A program made the position numbers and the translations under genes. Shown here piece by piece: positions 7,148 to 12,603 of a stretch of 12,603 nucleotides of DNA. Below the pieces are notes generated by a model. It did no database searches and had not been told where the DNA came from. It saw nothing but the letters and a program-made list of their open reading frames with translations. This DNA comes from Phycisphaerales bacterium UBA1910 (GTDB taxonomy: Bacteria > Planctomycetota > Phycisphaerae > Phycisphaerales > UBA1924). The stretch is taken from assembly GCA_002337545.1 (NCBI GenBank), contig DDGE01000046.1, forward strand, positions 18,423 through 31,025, read 5' to 3'. Each line of letters starts with the position of its first letter. Within the stretch, counting starts at the first letter, position 1.

Positions 7148-7180
7148 AAAAAACCCGCTGTCCGAGTCAGACAGCGGGTT
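7148..7180 (-). terminator. Rho-independent terminator of the PEP-CTERM gene
   Basis: On the minus strand AACCCGCTGTC and GACAGCGGGTT form a perfect 11-bp stem around a 7-nt loop, followed by a T run (six T in total, two of them in the stem). It lies 25 nt beyond the stop codon of the 7206-7946 gene. It is only about 50 nt before the M20 peptidase start, so the two genes are probably separate transcripts. Confidence 0.9.
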
Positions 7181-7205
7181 CGATTGATTAGAAGTCAGAG
7201 ATCGT

Positions 7206-7946
7206 TCAGCGGCGGCGACGAGTCGCAGCGAGACCGCCGAGCCCAAGCAACGCGAGCGAGCCAGGAGTCGGGATACCGGTCTTGAAGACGATGTTGTCGA
7301 GGTAGAGCGATTCCGAACCGGAGTTCGACTCGAGCTCAACCATAAGAGTGACATTCGCGTAACCGGTGAGGTTCAGCACTGCAGTGCGCCAGCCATCTTC
7401 GATACCGAGATCGTCAATGTCAGACCCCGCGGTGTTCAGAAGATCGATTTCGGTGCCATCAGCATCAACCCAGATGCGGATGCGGTCGTCGGATTCCCAG
7501 CCGGTTTCCTGAACGAAGTAATCGAGACAGAGTGACCACTCAAACTCGACGCGGGGAGCACCGAGGGGTGAGGTCACCGTGTCAAAGGTGGTCCGCATGG
7601 TGCCGTCAGCGTCCTGGAGCTCAAAGCCCTGCACGCCGTCAGTAAATGCGCCAACCGTACCGGTGAAGTTGGTTGCACCGACGAAATCGCCATCGGTGAG
7701 ACCAACATCGTTGCGGCTGTTGAAGTAGAAGGAATCGAATCCGATTTCAACGCCGTCAGCGAGGAAGTCAACATCCGACTGGCCTGCGTTGTTTACGAGG
7801 TCGTGGTCAACGCTTGCATCGCCGGTATCCACATACTGGTCGCCGACAAACGCGTTTTCGAAGCTGGTAAATGCGATGACCTGCCCGCCTGCGGATGCGG
7901 CGGTTGCAAGACCACCAACAGTCAAAAGTGCAACTGTGTTCTTCAC
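7206..7946 (-). CDS. Secreted protein with PEP-CTERM-like sorting tail
   Basis: 246 residues from a GTG at 7944-7946. That start is chosen because GGAGG lies 7 nt upstream and the protein then begins directly with a signal peptide (VKNTVALLTVGGLATAASA). An in-frame ATG at 7985 would add 13 residues with no signal-peptide logic. The mature part is acidic and beta-rich. Its second half, with a DRIRIWVDADG segment and a closing SLYLDNIVFKTG strand, resembles the beta-sandwich of carbohydrate-binding-like domains. The tail (225-246) has the sorting motif PTPGS (a variant of PEP), a Leu/Gly/Ala helix and a terminal RRRR. In known systems an exosortase cleaves this and the protein goes to the cell surface or exopolysaccharide; no exosortase gene is in the window. 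A clear terminator follows. The ligand is unknown. Confidence 0.87.
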   Translation of the reverse strand: MKNTVALLTVGGLATAASAGGQVIAFTSFENAFVGDQYVDTGDASVDHDLVNNAGQSDVDFLADGVEIGFDSFYFNSRNDVGLTDGDFVGATNFTGTVGAFTDGVQGFELQDADGTMRTTFDTVTSPLGAPRVEFEWSLCLDYFVQETGWESDDRIRIWVDADGTEIDLLNTAGSDIDDLGIEDGWRTAVLNLTGYANVTLMVELESNSGSESLYLDNIVFKTGIPTPGSLALLGLGGLAATRRRR

Positions 7947-8027
7947 GGAGATCCCTCCCATATTGGGTACAAACTCTCTCATCAATCTCTGCCAGACCGA
8001 CGCAAAGACGCGCCGGATATGGTTTCT

Positions 8028-8039
8028 CTCAGTACTGAG
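8028..8039. promoter_or_regulatory. Perfect 12-bp palindrome in the PEP-CTERM leader
   Basis: CTCAGTACTGAG is fully self-complementary. It lies about 80 nt upstream of the PEP-CTERM gene's GTG start and downstream of the candidate promoter, so it would be transcribed. It could be a DNA operator (roadblock type) or a chance palindrome. Confidence 0.3.
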
Positions 8040-8073
8040 TATATGCGATCTGGCGATTTTCGGGGGAACGAAA

Positions 8074-8087
8074 CTGGAAAATTCCAG
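8074..8087. promoter_or_regulatory. Inverted repeat CTGGAA-N2-TTCCAG near the predicted 5' end
   Basis: Two 6-nt arms are separated by 2 nt. In DNA this resembles an operator. The 2-nt gap is too short for a full RNA hairpin unless the inner pairs open. It lies 15-25 nt downstream of the predicted transcription start of the PEP-CTERM gene. Confidence 0.25.
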
Positions 8088-8106
8088 AGTTCTTCAAGTT
8101 TTTTTA

Positions 8107-8134
8107 ACCATATTGCCATACCAATCCAAGTCAA
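8107..8134 (-). promoter_or_regulatory. Candidate promoter for the PEP-CTERM gene
   Basis: On the minus strand TTGACT (plus 8129-8134), a 16-nt spacer and TATGGT (plus 8107-8112) match the sigma70 boxes at 5 of 6 and 4 of 6. Transcription would start near 8100, leaving a leader of about 150 nt before the GTG at 7946. It sits just downstream of the terminator of the pseudopilin gene, which is where a new promoter is needed. Confidence 0.4.
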
Positions 8135-8162
8135 TTTGGGCAAATCAGGAAAGTTTGGCAAT

Positions 8163-8190
8163 AAAAATCGCCCTGCAGACTGCAGGGCGA
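8163..8190 (-). terminator. Rho-independent terminator of the pseudopilin gene
   Basis: On the minus strand TCGCCCTGCA and TGCAGGGCGA make a perfect 10-bp, GC-rich stem with a 3-nt loop, followed by TTTTT. It begins 23 nt after the stop codon of the 8214-9329 gene. Confidence 0.88.
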
Positions 8191-8213
8191 GATGCAGGTC
8201 GAGTTTCTGGAGA

Positions 8214-9329
8214 TTACCAGATCTTGATATCTGTACGGCCACGACGCTGGGATTCCATGTAATCAATGGACTCCTGTGTGTTATCCCCGGGAACCCAGAC
8301 CGTGCCGGTCGGATGCCAAGGGTTCGGATCTCGCCACATCTCTGTGGACGACATCCCGCGAACAGACCCGTCAAAGTACAACGCGTTGATGTTGTTCTCG
8401 CCGTGTCGCATCGAAAGTTCATAGTTGGTGTGAGAAGGAGATGGGAGGGATTCCTTGCCCCAAGCCGTAGAACCTTCGTATGTTGGGGTGGATTCGGTGA
8501 AGTTACCATATAGGCCTGGAGCCACTGTCGGGTTGTAGGTCAAACCATCGACTCCGCCAGTCCCAGGATCTGTCCAGTACCGAGTCCCGTCAGCTGCCAT
8601 GATCTTGCTCGAAATCACAGTCCCAACCTGAGTCATCTTGTGACGGAACCCGTTGGGCTGCTCGGGAGCACTCGGGTGCGACATCATCGAACTCACATCA
8701 GGGCTCACGGAGATCCCGTCGCCCGAGACACTCTGAACGAGTGATTGAAGGGTACGCTGCGAGGTGGTGTTGTTGCCGTAGTGTGCAAACCCGGATGGCA
8801 TCAGATAACTTGGCTGCTTCATACCGATGATGATCTCGTCTGCAAAGTCGTCGAAATCATCGGGGCTCCCGCTGCCCCCGCTATCCTGGTACGGGGCGTC
8901 AACAAAGAATGAGGCCGATGCACACCCAAAGTCATTGTGCAACTGACTGGCCTTCTTTGCCCTGAATGAAGAAAGCCCAAGAGACTCTCCCAGCATGGGC
9001 GTGATCCAATCCTGGGTCTGCGTCGGCATCTCCGGATCGGTATTTCCCTCGAGGATATCTGCTCCGTACTGAAGCCCCTCACCCGGTACGACCAGACGCC
9101 CGAGGTATTTCGCGCCGACATTGACCGGGCTCGAGTAATGATCTCGATAGCTGCCGGCATAGACCGCGTTTGCTGTGCCCATGCTTCGCAGGTTTGAGGT
9201 GCAGACAAGTGATTGAGCCGTGGCCCGTGCAGCACCCAAAGCGGGAAGCAAAATCCCGATGAGAAGTGCGATGATCGCGATCACGACCAGCAGTTCAATG
9301 AGCGTAAATGCACTTCTTTTCTTGTTCAT
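8214..9329 (-). CDS. Type II secretion-like pseudopilin (prepilin-type N-terminus, H-x-DG tail motif)
   Basis: 371 residues from the ATG at 9327-9329, which has GGAG 6 nt upstream. An in-frame TTG at 9341 overlaps that SD and is rejected. Residues 1-7 (MNKKRSA) are the basic leader. Then comes the class III signal helix [20 protein letters not shown], with Glu12 at position +5 after the expected cleavage. The residue before Phe is Ala rather than the usual Gly. The globular part ends in a motif [15 protein letters not shown] (His309, Asp320-Gly321). This is a ten-residue-spaced version of the H-X9-DG motif of planctomycete pseudopilins. The product would be processed by a prepilin peptidase and assembled in, or anchored to, the inner membrane. 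The prepilin peptidase and secretion ATPase are not in the window. It lies 41 nt after the small membrane-protein gene, probably one operon, and ends in a strong terminator. The exact role is unknown. Confidence 0.9.
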   Translation of the reverse strand: MNKKRSAFTLIELLVVIAIIALLIGILLPALGAARATAQSLVCTSNLRSMGTANAVYAGSYRDHYSSPVNVGAKYLGRLVVPGEGLQYGADILEGNTDPEMPTQTQDWITPMLGESLGLSSFRAKKASQLHNDFGCASASFFVDAPYQDSGGSGSPDDFDDFADEIIIGMKQPSYLMPSGFAHYGNNTTSQRTLQSLVQSVSGDGISVSPDVSSMMSHPSAPEQPNGFRHKMTQVGTVISSKIMAADGTRYWTDPGTGGVDGLTYNPTVAPGLYGNFTESTPTYEGSTAWGKESLPSPSHTNYELSMRHGENNINALYFDGSVRGMSSTEMWRDPNPWHPTGTVWVPGDNTQESIDYMESQRRGRTDIKIW

Positions 9330-9370
9330 GTCTTTCTCCAAGAGTTAGTCCCCAATGGACTTGAACTCAT

Positions 9371-9748
9371 TCAAGGAACGAGCACGAAGGATACTGGTTT
9401 CTCATCTGTAACAGTGACGGTGAGCTTGCCCGGGTCCAGCACCGAGCCCTCTCTGACATTTTCCGTGAGGTACGATTCAAAGCCTTCGGGTATCTCGTAT
9501 CGTAATCCATCAATAGGATTGACGGGGTACAGCGTGCGATCGCCTGTTTCCGGGTGCTTTGCGGGCAACGGAACTCCTCGGGCTTTTCCTTTACGCACTT
9601 CGTAGAGTTGCCCGGTCATGATATCCACTGTCAGATAGCCCTCGGTCTTCGGGACATCGCTGGAAAACGCGAACTGCCACACGGAAAACCCCAGCGCACC
9701 AATCGCGGCCACAAAGAGGATGATCTGCCAGGGTTTAATGTTGTCCAT
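9371..9748 (-). CDS. Small membrane-anchored protein upstream of the pseudopilin
   Basis: 125 residues. A single N-terminal TM helix (about 8-29, QIILFVAAIGALGFSVWQFAF) follows MDNIKPW. A compact extracytoplasmic part follows, with the segments LTVDIMTGQLYEV, LPAKHPETGDRTLYPV and a C-terminal beta-like LTVTVTDEKPVSFVLVP. I do not recognise a named family. An AGGGAA-type SD lies about 9 nt before the ATG. The stop is 41 nt before the pseudopilin ATG on the same strand and a candidate promoter lies just upstream, so the pair is probably an operon. A role linked to pseudopilin assembly or display is inference from context. The absence of a prepilin leader argues against it being a minor pilin itself. 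Confidence 0.75.
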   Translation of the reverse strand: MDNIKPWQIILFVAAIGALGFSVWQFAFSSDVPKTEGYLTVDIMTGQLYEVRKGKARGVPLPAKHPETGDRTLYPVNPIDGLRYEIPEGFESYLTENVREGSVLDPGKLTVTVTDEKPVSFVLVP

Positions 9749-9799
9749 GTCGCGTTTCCCTGCGCCTTTGGCTCTGGCTCTGTCGGTTCGATTCCGTCG

Positions 9800-9827
9800 A
9801 TTGTACCGGGATCACCTGAAAGGGCAA
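9800..9827 (-). promoter_or_regulatory. Candidate promoter for the small membrane protein/pseudopilin operon
   Basis: On the minus strand TTGCCC (plus 9822-9827), a 16-nt spacer and TACAAT (plus 9800-9805) match the sigma70 consensus at 4 of 6 and 5 of 6. The start would be near 9793, about 45 nt before the ATG at 9748. The -35 box lies inside one arm of the hairpin that follows the upstream gene. Confidence 0.42.
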
Positions 9828-9845
9828 ACTCCGTACGGGTTTGCC
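9823..9845 (-). terminator. Hairpin after the EEP-family gene, weak terminator candidate
   Basis: GGCAAAC (9823-9829) and GTTTGCC (9839-9845) form a 7-bp stem with a 9-nt loop, starting 5 nt past the stop codon of the 9851-10939 gene. On the minus strand the following tail is only CTTTC, without a real U run. Intrinsic termination is therefore doubtful; it may act with Rho or protect the 3' end. Confidence 0.4.
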
Positions 9846-9850
9846 TCAAC

Positions 9851-10939
9851 TCACTTTCCAAGATTCAAGTCGATTGAGACCGGGTAATGATCCGCTGCGT
9901 ATCCCTCAAAGGTATCCAATGATCGCCAATCGACCCCCTCTGGTCGGGCGGCTGTCCCCAAAACGAACCCGGAATCCGCAGCAACGCGCTCCAAAGCGGC
10001 TTCGTTGAGCAAGACCAGATCGATGCGGCGTTCTGATTCGTGCGTGATGACACTCTTATCGTTCGATTTTGCGTTTGCAAAGAGATCGTTAAACCCACCC
10101 TTGAGATAGATTTTTACGCTCTCATCACTTGGCTGGGCATTGAAATCGCCCAGAATCGCAATGGGACGCCCGGGATGCTCTGCCTCAACCGCTTGTGCGA
10201 GTTTGAGGATCGTCTTTGCTTCCGCTTCTCGCCAGTATCCAGAATATCGCCCGGATTTGTGATGCACCACGAAGAGTGTCAGCGTCCAATCCGAGCCGGT
10301 TTCGTCTCCGCTCGGGATCTGCACATCGACCTTGAGCGGCGAGCGACGGAACGCGATGGGCTCACCGGCGTAGAAGTTCTTTGCGTTCGGACCGTAGTTG
10401 TCCGGGTGGACGCCGCCGAGCTCCTTCCCGATCCAAAGCTCAGGATGACCCAGCGGGTAGCGAGAGAGCACCGCATTTTCAATCCCACGCGAGTTGCCCG
10501 CATCAAGTGAAATGACATGCTCGTACCCTAAATCGGGGATGTACTTCTCGATAAACCAATCGAGAGCTTCGCGGGACTCAACTTCTTGAATACACAGCAC
10601 ATCCGCATCAACCTCGCGGATTGCCCGAGCAACTGCCAGATTCTGGTGATGCGGCTTGGTATCGTCGATGTCTTCGTCACGCCCAGACAGGGTCGGGTCA
10701 TCGACATCGTCGAAGAGGTTCTCGATGTTGTAGGTAGTGAGTCGGAACGCACCGGGTGTCTTCTCGGGCGCGTTCGCGAGTCCGAATCGACGCATCGAGT
10801 TTTCAGCGAGTTCGATCTTCTCGATCAACGCAGTTTCACCCTGTTCTGGCTCGCTGGAAACACCGGTCCAGGCAAGTAGCGGCAATGCCGCAATCGAAAC
10901 AAGGATGGGGGTGATAAATCGGAAGGTGCCGTTGGGCAT
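9851..10939 (-). CDS. Secreted endonuclease/exonuclease/phosphatase (EEP) family protein
   Basis: 362 residues from the ATG at 10937-10939, preceded by GAGGA 8 nt upstream; an in-frame ATG at 10954 lacks a good SD and would add 5 residues. The N-terminus (MPNGTFRFITPILVSIAALPLLAWTG) is a signal peptide or membrane anchor. In numbering from the longer ATG (subtract 5 for this start) the EEP motifs are complete: TYNIENLF (Asn77), LCIQEVES (catalytic Glu124), NAVLSRYP, VVHHKSGR (His231/His232), ILGDFNAQP (Asp270, Asn272), RRIDLVLL (Asp312) and ADHYPV (Asp355-His356). The fold cleaves phosphodiesters with a divalent metal: DNA, RNA or lipid head groups. Export suggests extracellular nucleic-acid degradation or phosphate scavenging, but motifs alone do not separate nuclease from phosphodiesterase. 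It is divergent from ispH. Confidence 0.9.
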   Translation of the reverse strand: MPNGTFRFITPILVSIAALPLLAWTGVSSEPEQGETALIEKIELAENSMRRFGLANAPEKTPGAFRLTTYNIENLFDDVDDPTLSGRDEDIDDTKPHHQNLAVARAIREVDADVLCIQEVESREALDWFIEKYIPDLGYEHVISLDAGNSRGIENAVLSRYPLGHPELWIGKELGGVHPDNYGPNAKNFYAGEPIAFRRSPLKVDVQIPSGDETGSDWTLTLFVVHHKSGRYSGYWREAEAKTILKLAQAVEAEHPGRPIAILGDFNAQPSDESVKIYLKGGFNDLFANAKSNDKSVITHESERRIDLVLLNEAALERVAADSGFVLGTAARPEGVDWRSLDTFEGYAADHYPVSIDLNLGK

Positions 10940-10983
10940 GTCGATGATCCTCATCGGGTGATCAGGGCTGCTCCGAGCCCGGC

Positions 10984-11012
10984 ATCAACTCTAGGCGCGA
11001 CCCGCGTGTCAA
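10984..11012 (-). promoter_or_regulatory. Candidate promoter for the EEP-family gene
   Basis: A perfect TTGACA -35 box is present on the minus strand (plus 11007-11012). The hexamer 17 nt downstream, GTTGAT (plus 10984-10989), is a poor -10 box (3 of 6). The start would be near 10977, about 38 nt before the ATG. Tentative. Confidence 0.28.
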
Positions 11013-11048
11013 TCGAATCTTCAGCGAACCGTTGGGCGGGGCGGGGAC

Positions 11049-11054
11049 TACGAT
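11049..11054 (+). promoter_or_regulatory. -10-like TACGAT placed for a leaderless ispH transcript
   Basis: TACGAT matches the -10 consensus at 4 of 6 positions and ends 6 nt before the ispH ATG at 11061, so transcription would begin at or next to the start codon. No Shine-Dalgarno lies at normal spacing; the nearest G-rich run is about 15 nt away. No clear -35 box was found. Confidence 0.28.
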
Positions 11055-11060
11055 CTGTGG

Positions 11061-12116
11061 ATGCAGATTGTGCTTGCCAACCCGCGTGGATTCTGTGCCG
11101 GTGTCCGGATGGCCATCGATGTTGTCGATCAGGTCCTCGACATTGTGGGCGATGATGAAACGATCTATGTGTACCACGAGATTGTCCACAACAAGCATGT
11201 CGTGGATCGGTTCGTCGATCGAGGCGTCGTATTCATCGATGATCTCTCGGAAGTCCCCGAGGGCTCGATTGTGGTCTTCAGCGCCCACGGCGTGTCACCC
11301 GAGATTCGCAAGCAGGCGCAAGCCCTGAATCTACAAGCCGTTGACGCAACATGCCCCCTTGTCACCAAGGTCCATTCTCGCGCGATCCGGTACGCGAAAC
11401 AGGGGTACCAGATCCTCCTGGTGGGCCACAAGAACCACCAGGAGATCATCGGGACCTTTGGTGAAGCGCCCGAGCAGACCCAAGTGGTCGAGTCCGCTGA
11501 GTGCATCCCCCACCTGCGGATCGATGACCCGGACAAGCTCGTCTACCTGACCCAGACGACCCTCTCGGTGGACGATGCGAATGTGATCATCTCGGCGCTC
11601 AAAGAGGCGTTCCCGAATATCAAAGCCCCGCCGAGCGAGGACATCTGTTACGCAACAACTAATCGTCAATCCGCGGTGCGTCAGATCGCGCCCCACTGTG
11701 ATCTGGTGATCGTCGTGGGATCGCAGAACTCCTCCAACTCGGTGCGCCTCACGGAAATCGCGGAGAACTCCGGCACGCGAGGGGTGCGGATCGACGATGT
11801 CTCCGAACTCGATCCGAGCTGGTACCCTACCGGCGAGGAGCGAATGCTGCTCACCGCGGGCGCATCTGCCCCGGAGGACCTGGTCAGCACGATCTGCCGC
11901 CACTTTGTGGATGAGCACGGCGCGACGCTGCATCTCGCGGATGTCTTTGAAGAAACGGTGGAGTTTGGGCTGCCTTTGACACTCAAGAAACTGATGGAAG
12001 AAAACGATATCGACCATCGCGACCGACGCGTCCGGGTCGAGCCTCCGATCATCACGGAGGGGGAATATGGCGCCGTCGCGGTACCTTTGACGATTTCGAC
12101 GGGTGGCGCATCTTGA
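11061..12116 (+). CDS. ispH: 4-hydroxy-3-methylbut-2-enyl diphosphate reductase
   Basis: 351 residues. IspH performs the last step of the MEP isoprenoid pathway, reducing HMBPP to IPP and DMAPP with a [4Fe-4S] cluster in the cytosol. The three cluster cysteines are in place: Cys12 (GFCAG), Cys98 (ATCPL) and Cys196 (DICYATTNRQ). Substrate and proton-relay residues are His43 (VHN), His76 (SAHG), His126-x-Glu128 (GHKNHQE), Thr167 (TQTTLS) and the S-Q-N motif at 221-223 (GSQNSSNS). The N-terminus MQIVLANPRGFCAG aligns with the family start, fixing the ATG at 11061 despite the absence of a good SD. The protein is somewhat longer than typical ~316-residue enzymes, mainly in the C-terminal ~40 residues. 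It overlaps the rlmN start by 4 nt, indicating translational coupling. Confidence 0.96.
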   Translation: MQIVLANPRGFCAGVRMAIDVVDQVLDIVGDDETIYVYHEIVHNKHVVDRFVDRGVVFIDDLSEVPEGSIVVFSAHGVSPEIRKQAQALNLQAVDATCPLVTKVHSRAIRYAKQGYQILLVGHKNHQEIIGTFGEAPEQTQVVESAECIPHLRIDDPDKLVYLTQTTLSVDDANVIISALKEAFPNIKAPPSEDICYATTNRQSAVRQIAPHCDLVIVVGSQNSSNSVRLTEIAENSGTRGVRIDDVSELDPSWYPTGEERMLLTAGASAPEDLVSTICRHFVDEHGATLHLADVFEETVEFGLPLTLKKLMEENDIDHRDRRVRVEPPIITEGEYGAVAVPLTISTGGAS

Positions 12117-12603
12117 AACACCCCACCAATCACATCTTCGAGTTCACCCCAGACACACTCGCTGCATGGTGCGTCGAGCGCGGGATGCCCAAGTTCCGAG
12201 CCAAGCAGATCCTCGAATGGGTCTACGAGAAGGGCATCGTCGATCCGATGCAGATGACGAACCTGTCGGGCAAAGATCGGGAGCTTCTCGCGGAGCAGAT
12301 GACCTTCCTGTCCGGCCCAACGGTCGCGCACCAGCTTGCGACGGATGGGACGCAGAAGCTGCTTATCGAGTGGCCGGACGACATCGAATCCAACAAGATC
12401 GATGCGAGCGAAGCATCCGTCGAGCACGACACGCGCCTGCCGATCCTGGATCAGCAGATGCCGTACTCCAATACGGAACGACAGACGGAATGCGTCATGA
12501 TCCCCGCGATAGACACGGATCGGCGCACGGCCTGCATCAGCTCCCAGATCGGTTGCCCCGTCGGGTGCAAGTTCTGCGCCACGGGGATCGGTGGGTTGGA
12601 CGG
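12113..12603 (+). CDS. rlmN: Dual-specificity 23S rRNA/tRNA adenine C2-methyltransferase RlmN, N-terminal part
   Basis: Reading from a TTG at 12113-12115 gives 163 codons to the window edge. This start overlaps the ispH stop as TTGA and has GGGTGG 6 nt upstream. The next in-frame ATG (codon 25) would remove part of the conserved N-terminal domain. Motifs seen are GMPKFRAKQILEWVYEKG (24-41), MTNLS (48-52), KLLIEWP (82-88), TECVMIP (125-131) and the radical-SAM region CISSQIGCPVGCKFCATG. In the last, Cys148, Cys152 and Cys155 bind the [4Fe-4S] cluster and Cys141 is the conserved upstream cysteine. RlmN methylates C2 of A2503 in 23S rRNA and A37 in some tRNAs. An insertion of roughly 30-35 residues (about 89-124) separates KLLIEWP from TECVMIP. 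The catalytic C-terminal cysteine lies beyond the edge. Confidence 0.93.
   Translation, partial: MKHPTNHIFEFTPDTLAAWCVERGMPKFRAKQILEWVYEKGIVDPMQMTNLSGKDRELLAEQMTFLSGPTVAHQLATDGTQKLLIEWPDDIESNKIDASEASVEHDTRLPILDQQMPYSNTERQTECVMIPAIDTDRRTACISSQIGCPVGCKFCATGIGGLD

Noticed and set aside
8087..8105. T7 run after an inverted repeat, considered as a plus-strand terminator
   Set aside because: No plus-strand gene precedes it, the repeat has a 2-nt gap and the T run starts about 11 nt after the stem; poor terminator geometry.
8112..8162. ATTGCCA and TGGCAAT inverted repeat with a 37-nt gap
   Set aside because: Arms are short and far apart, in an AT-rich promoter area; chance is the likeliest explanation.
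7803..8513. Open frame of 236 codons on the plus strand
   Set aside because: Spans the antisense of the PEP-CTERM gene start, an intergenic region with a terminator, and the antisense of the pseudopilin end; a product crossing these is not credible.
11331..12017. Open frame of 228 codons antisense to ispH
   Set aside because: Shadow of ispH codon use; ispH on the opposite strand has every family motif. The same holds for the minus-strand frame at 11681-12427, which crosses ispH and rlmN.

Overview
The window looks like chromosomal DNA from a planctomycete, most likely of the class Phycisphaerae. This is inferred from three protein signatures together. A secreted protein ends in a tandem dockerin-like 'GC-type' tail (727-1728). 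Another ends in a PEP-CTERM-like sorting tail (7206-7946). A pseudopilin starts with the planctomycete-style [16 protein letters not shown] helix and carries an H-x-DG motif near its C-terminus (8214-9329). Gene density is high and many intergenic gaps are only 8-100 nt. No tRNA, rRNA, CRISPR array, insertion sequence or phage gene was seen.

Layout. 1-389 (-) is the N-terminal part of a secreted prolyl oligopeptidase. A 337-nt divergent gap follows, with palindromes and a possible RNA switch in the leader of the next gene. 727-1728 (+) is the dockerin-tailed secreted protein. It converges, 8 nt apart, with a two-gene minus-strand operon: an 838-codon two-TM protein with large extracytoplasmic domains (2730-5246), then an ABC-2-type ATPase (1737-2705). 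Divergent from that operon is a ~100-residue membrane/coiled-coil protein (5355-5657). It converges with an M20 metallopeptidase (5677-7101, -). Upstream of that come the PEP-CTERM protein (7206-7946, -) and the pseudopilin preceded by a small membrane protein (8214-9329 and 9371-9748, both -). A secreted endonuclease/exonuclease/phosphatase-family protein (9851-10939, -) is divergent from ispH (11061-12116, +). ispH overlaps by 4 nt the start of rlmN (12113 to the window end).

How the genes fit together. Most look like independent units: extracytoplasmic peptide degradation or scavenging (prolyl oligopeptidase, M20 peptidase), cell-surface and secreted proteins whose export machinery lies elsewhere, and a housekeeping pair (IspH for isoprenoid precursors, RlmN for 23S rRNA/tRNA m2A). 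The clearest functional pairing is the ABC ATPase with the 838-codon membrane protein. No recognisable ABC permease accompanies it in the window.

No convincing undescribed defence or mobile system is visible. The points most worth a second look are the permease-less ABC operon, the mutually exclusive hairpins ahead of the dockerin-tailed gene, a possibly leaderless ispH, an insertion in RlmN, and a ~150-nt leader with two palindromes ahead of the PEP-CTERM gene. Promoter calls are by eye against the sigma70 consensus and are tentative.
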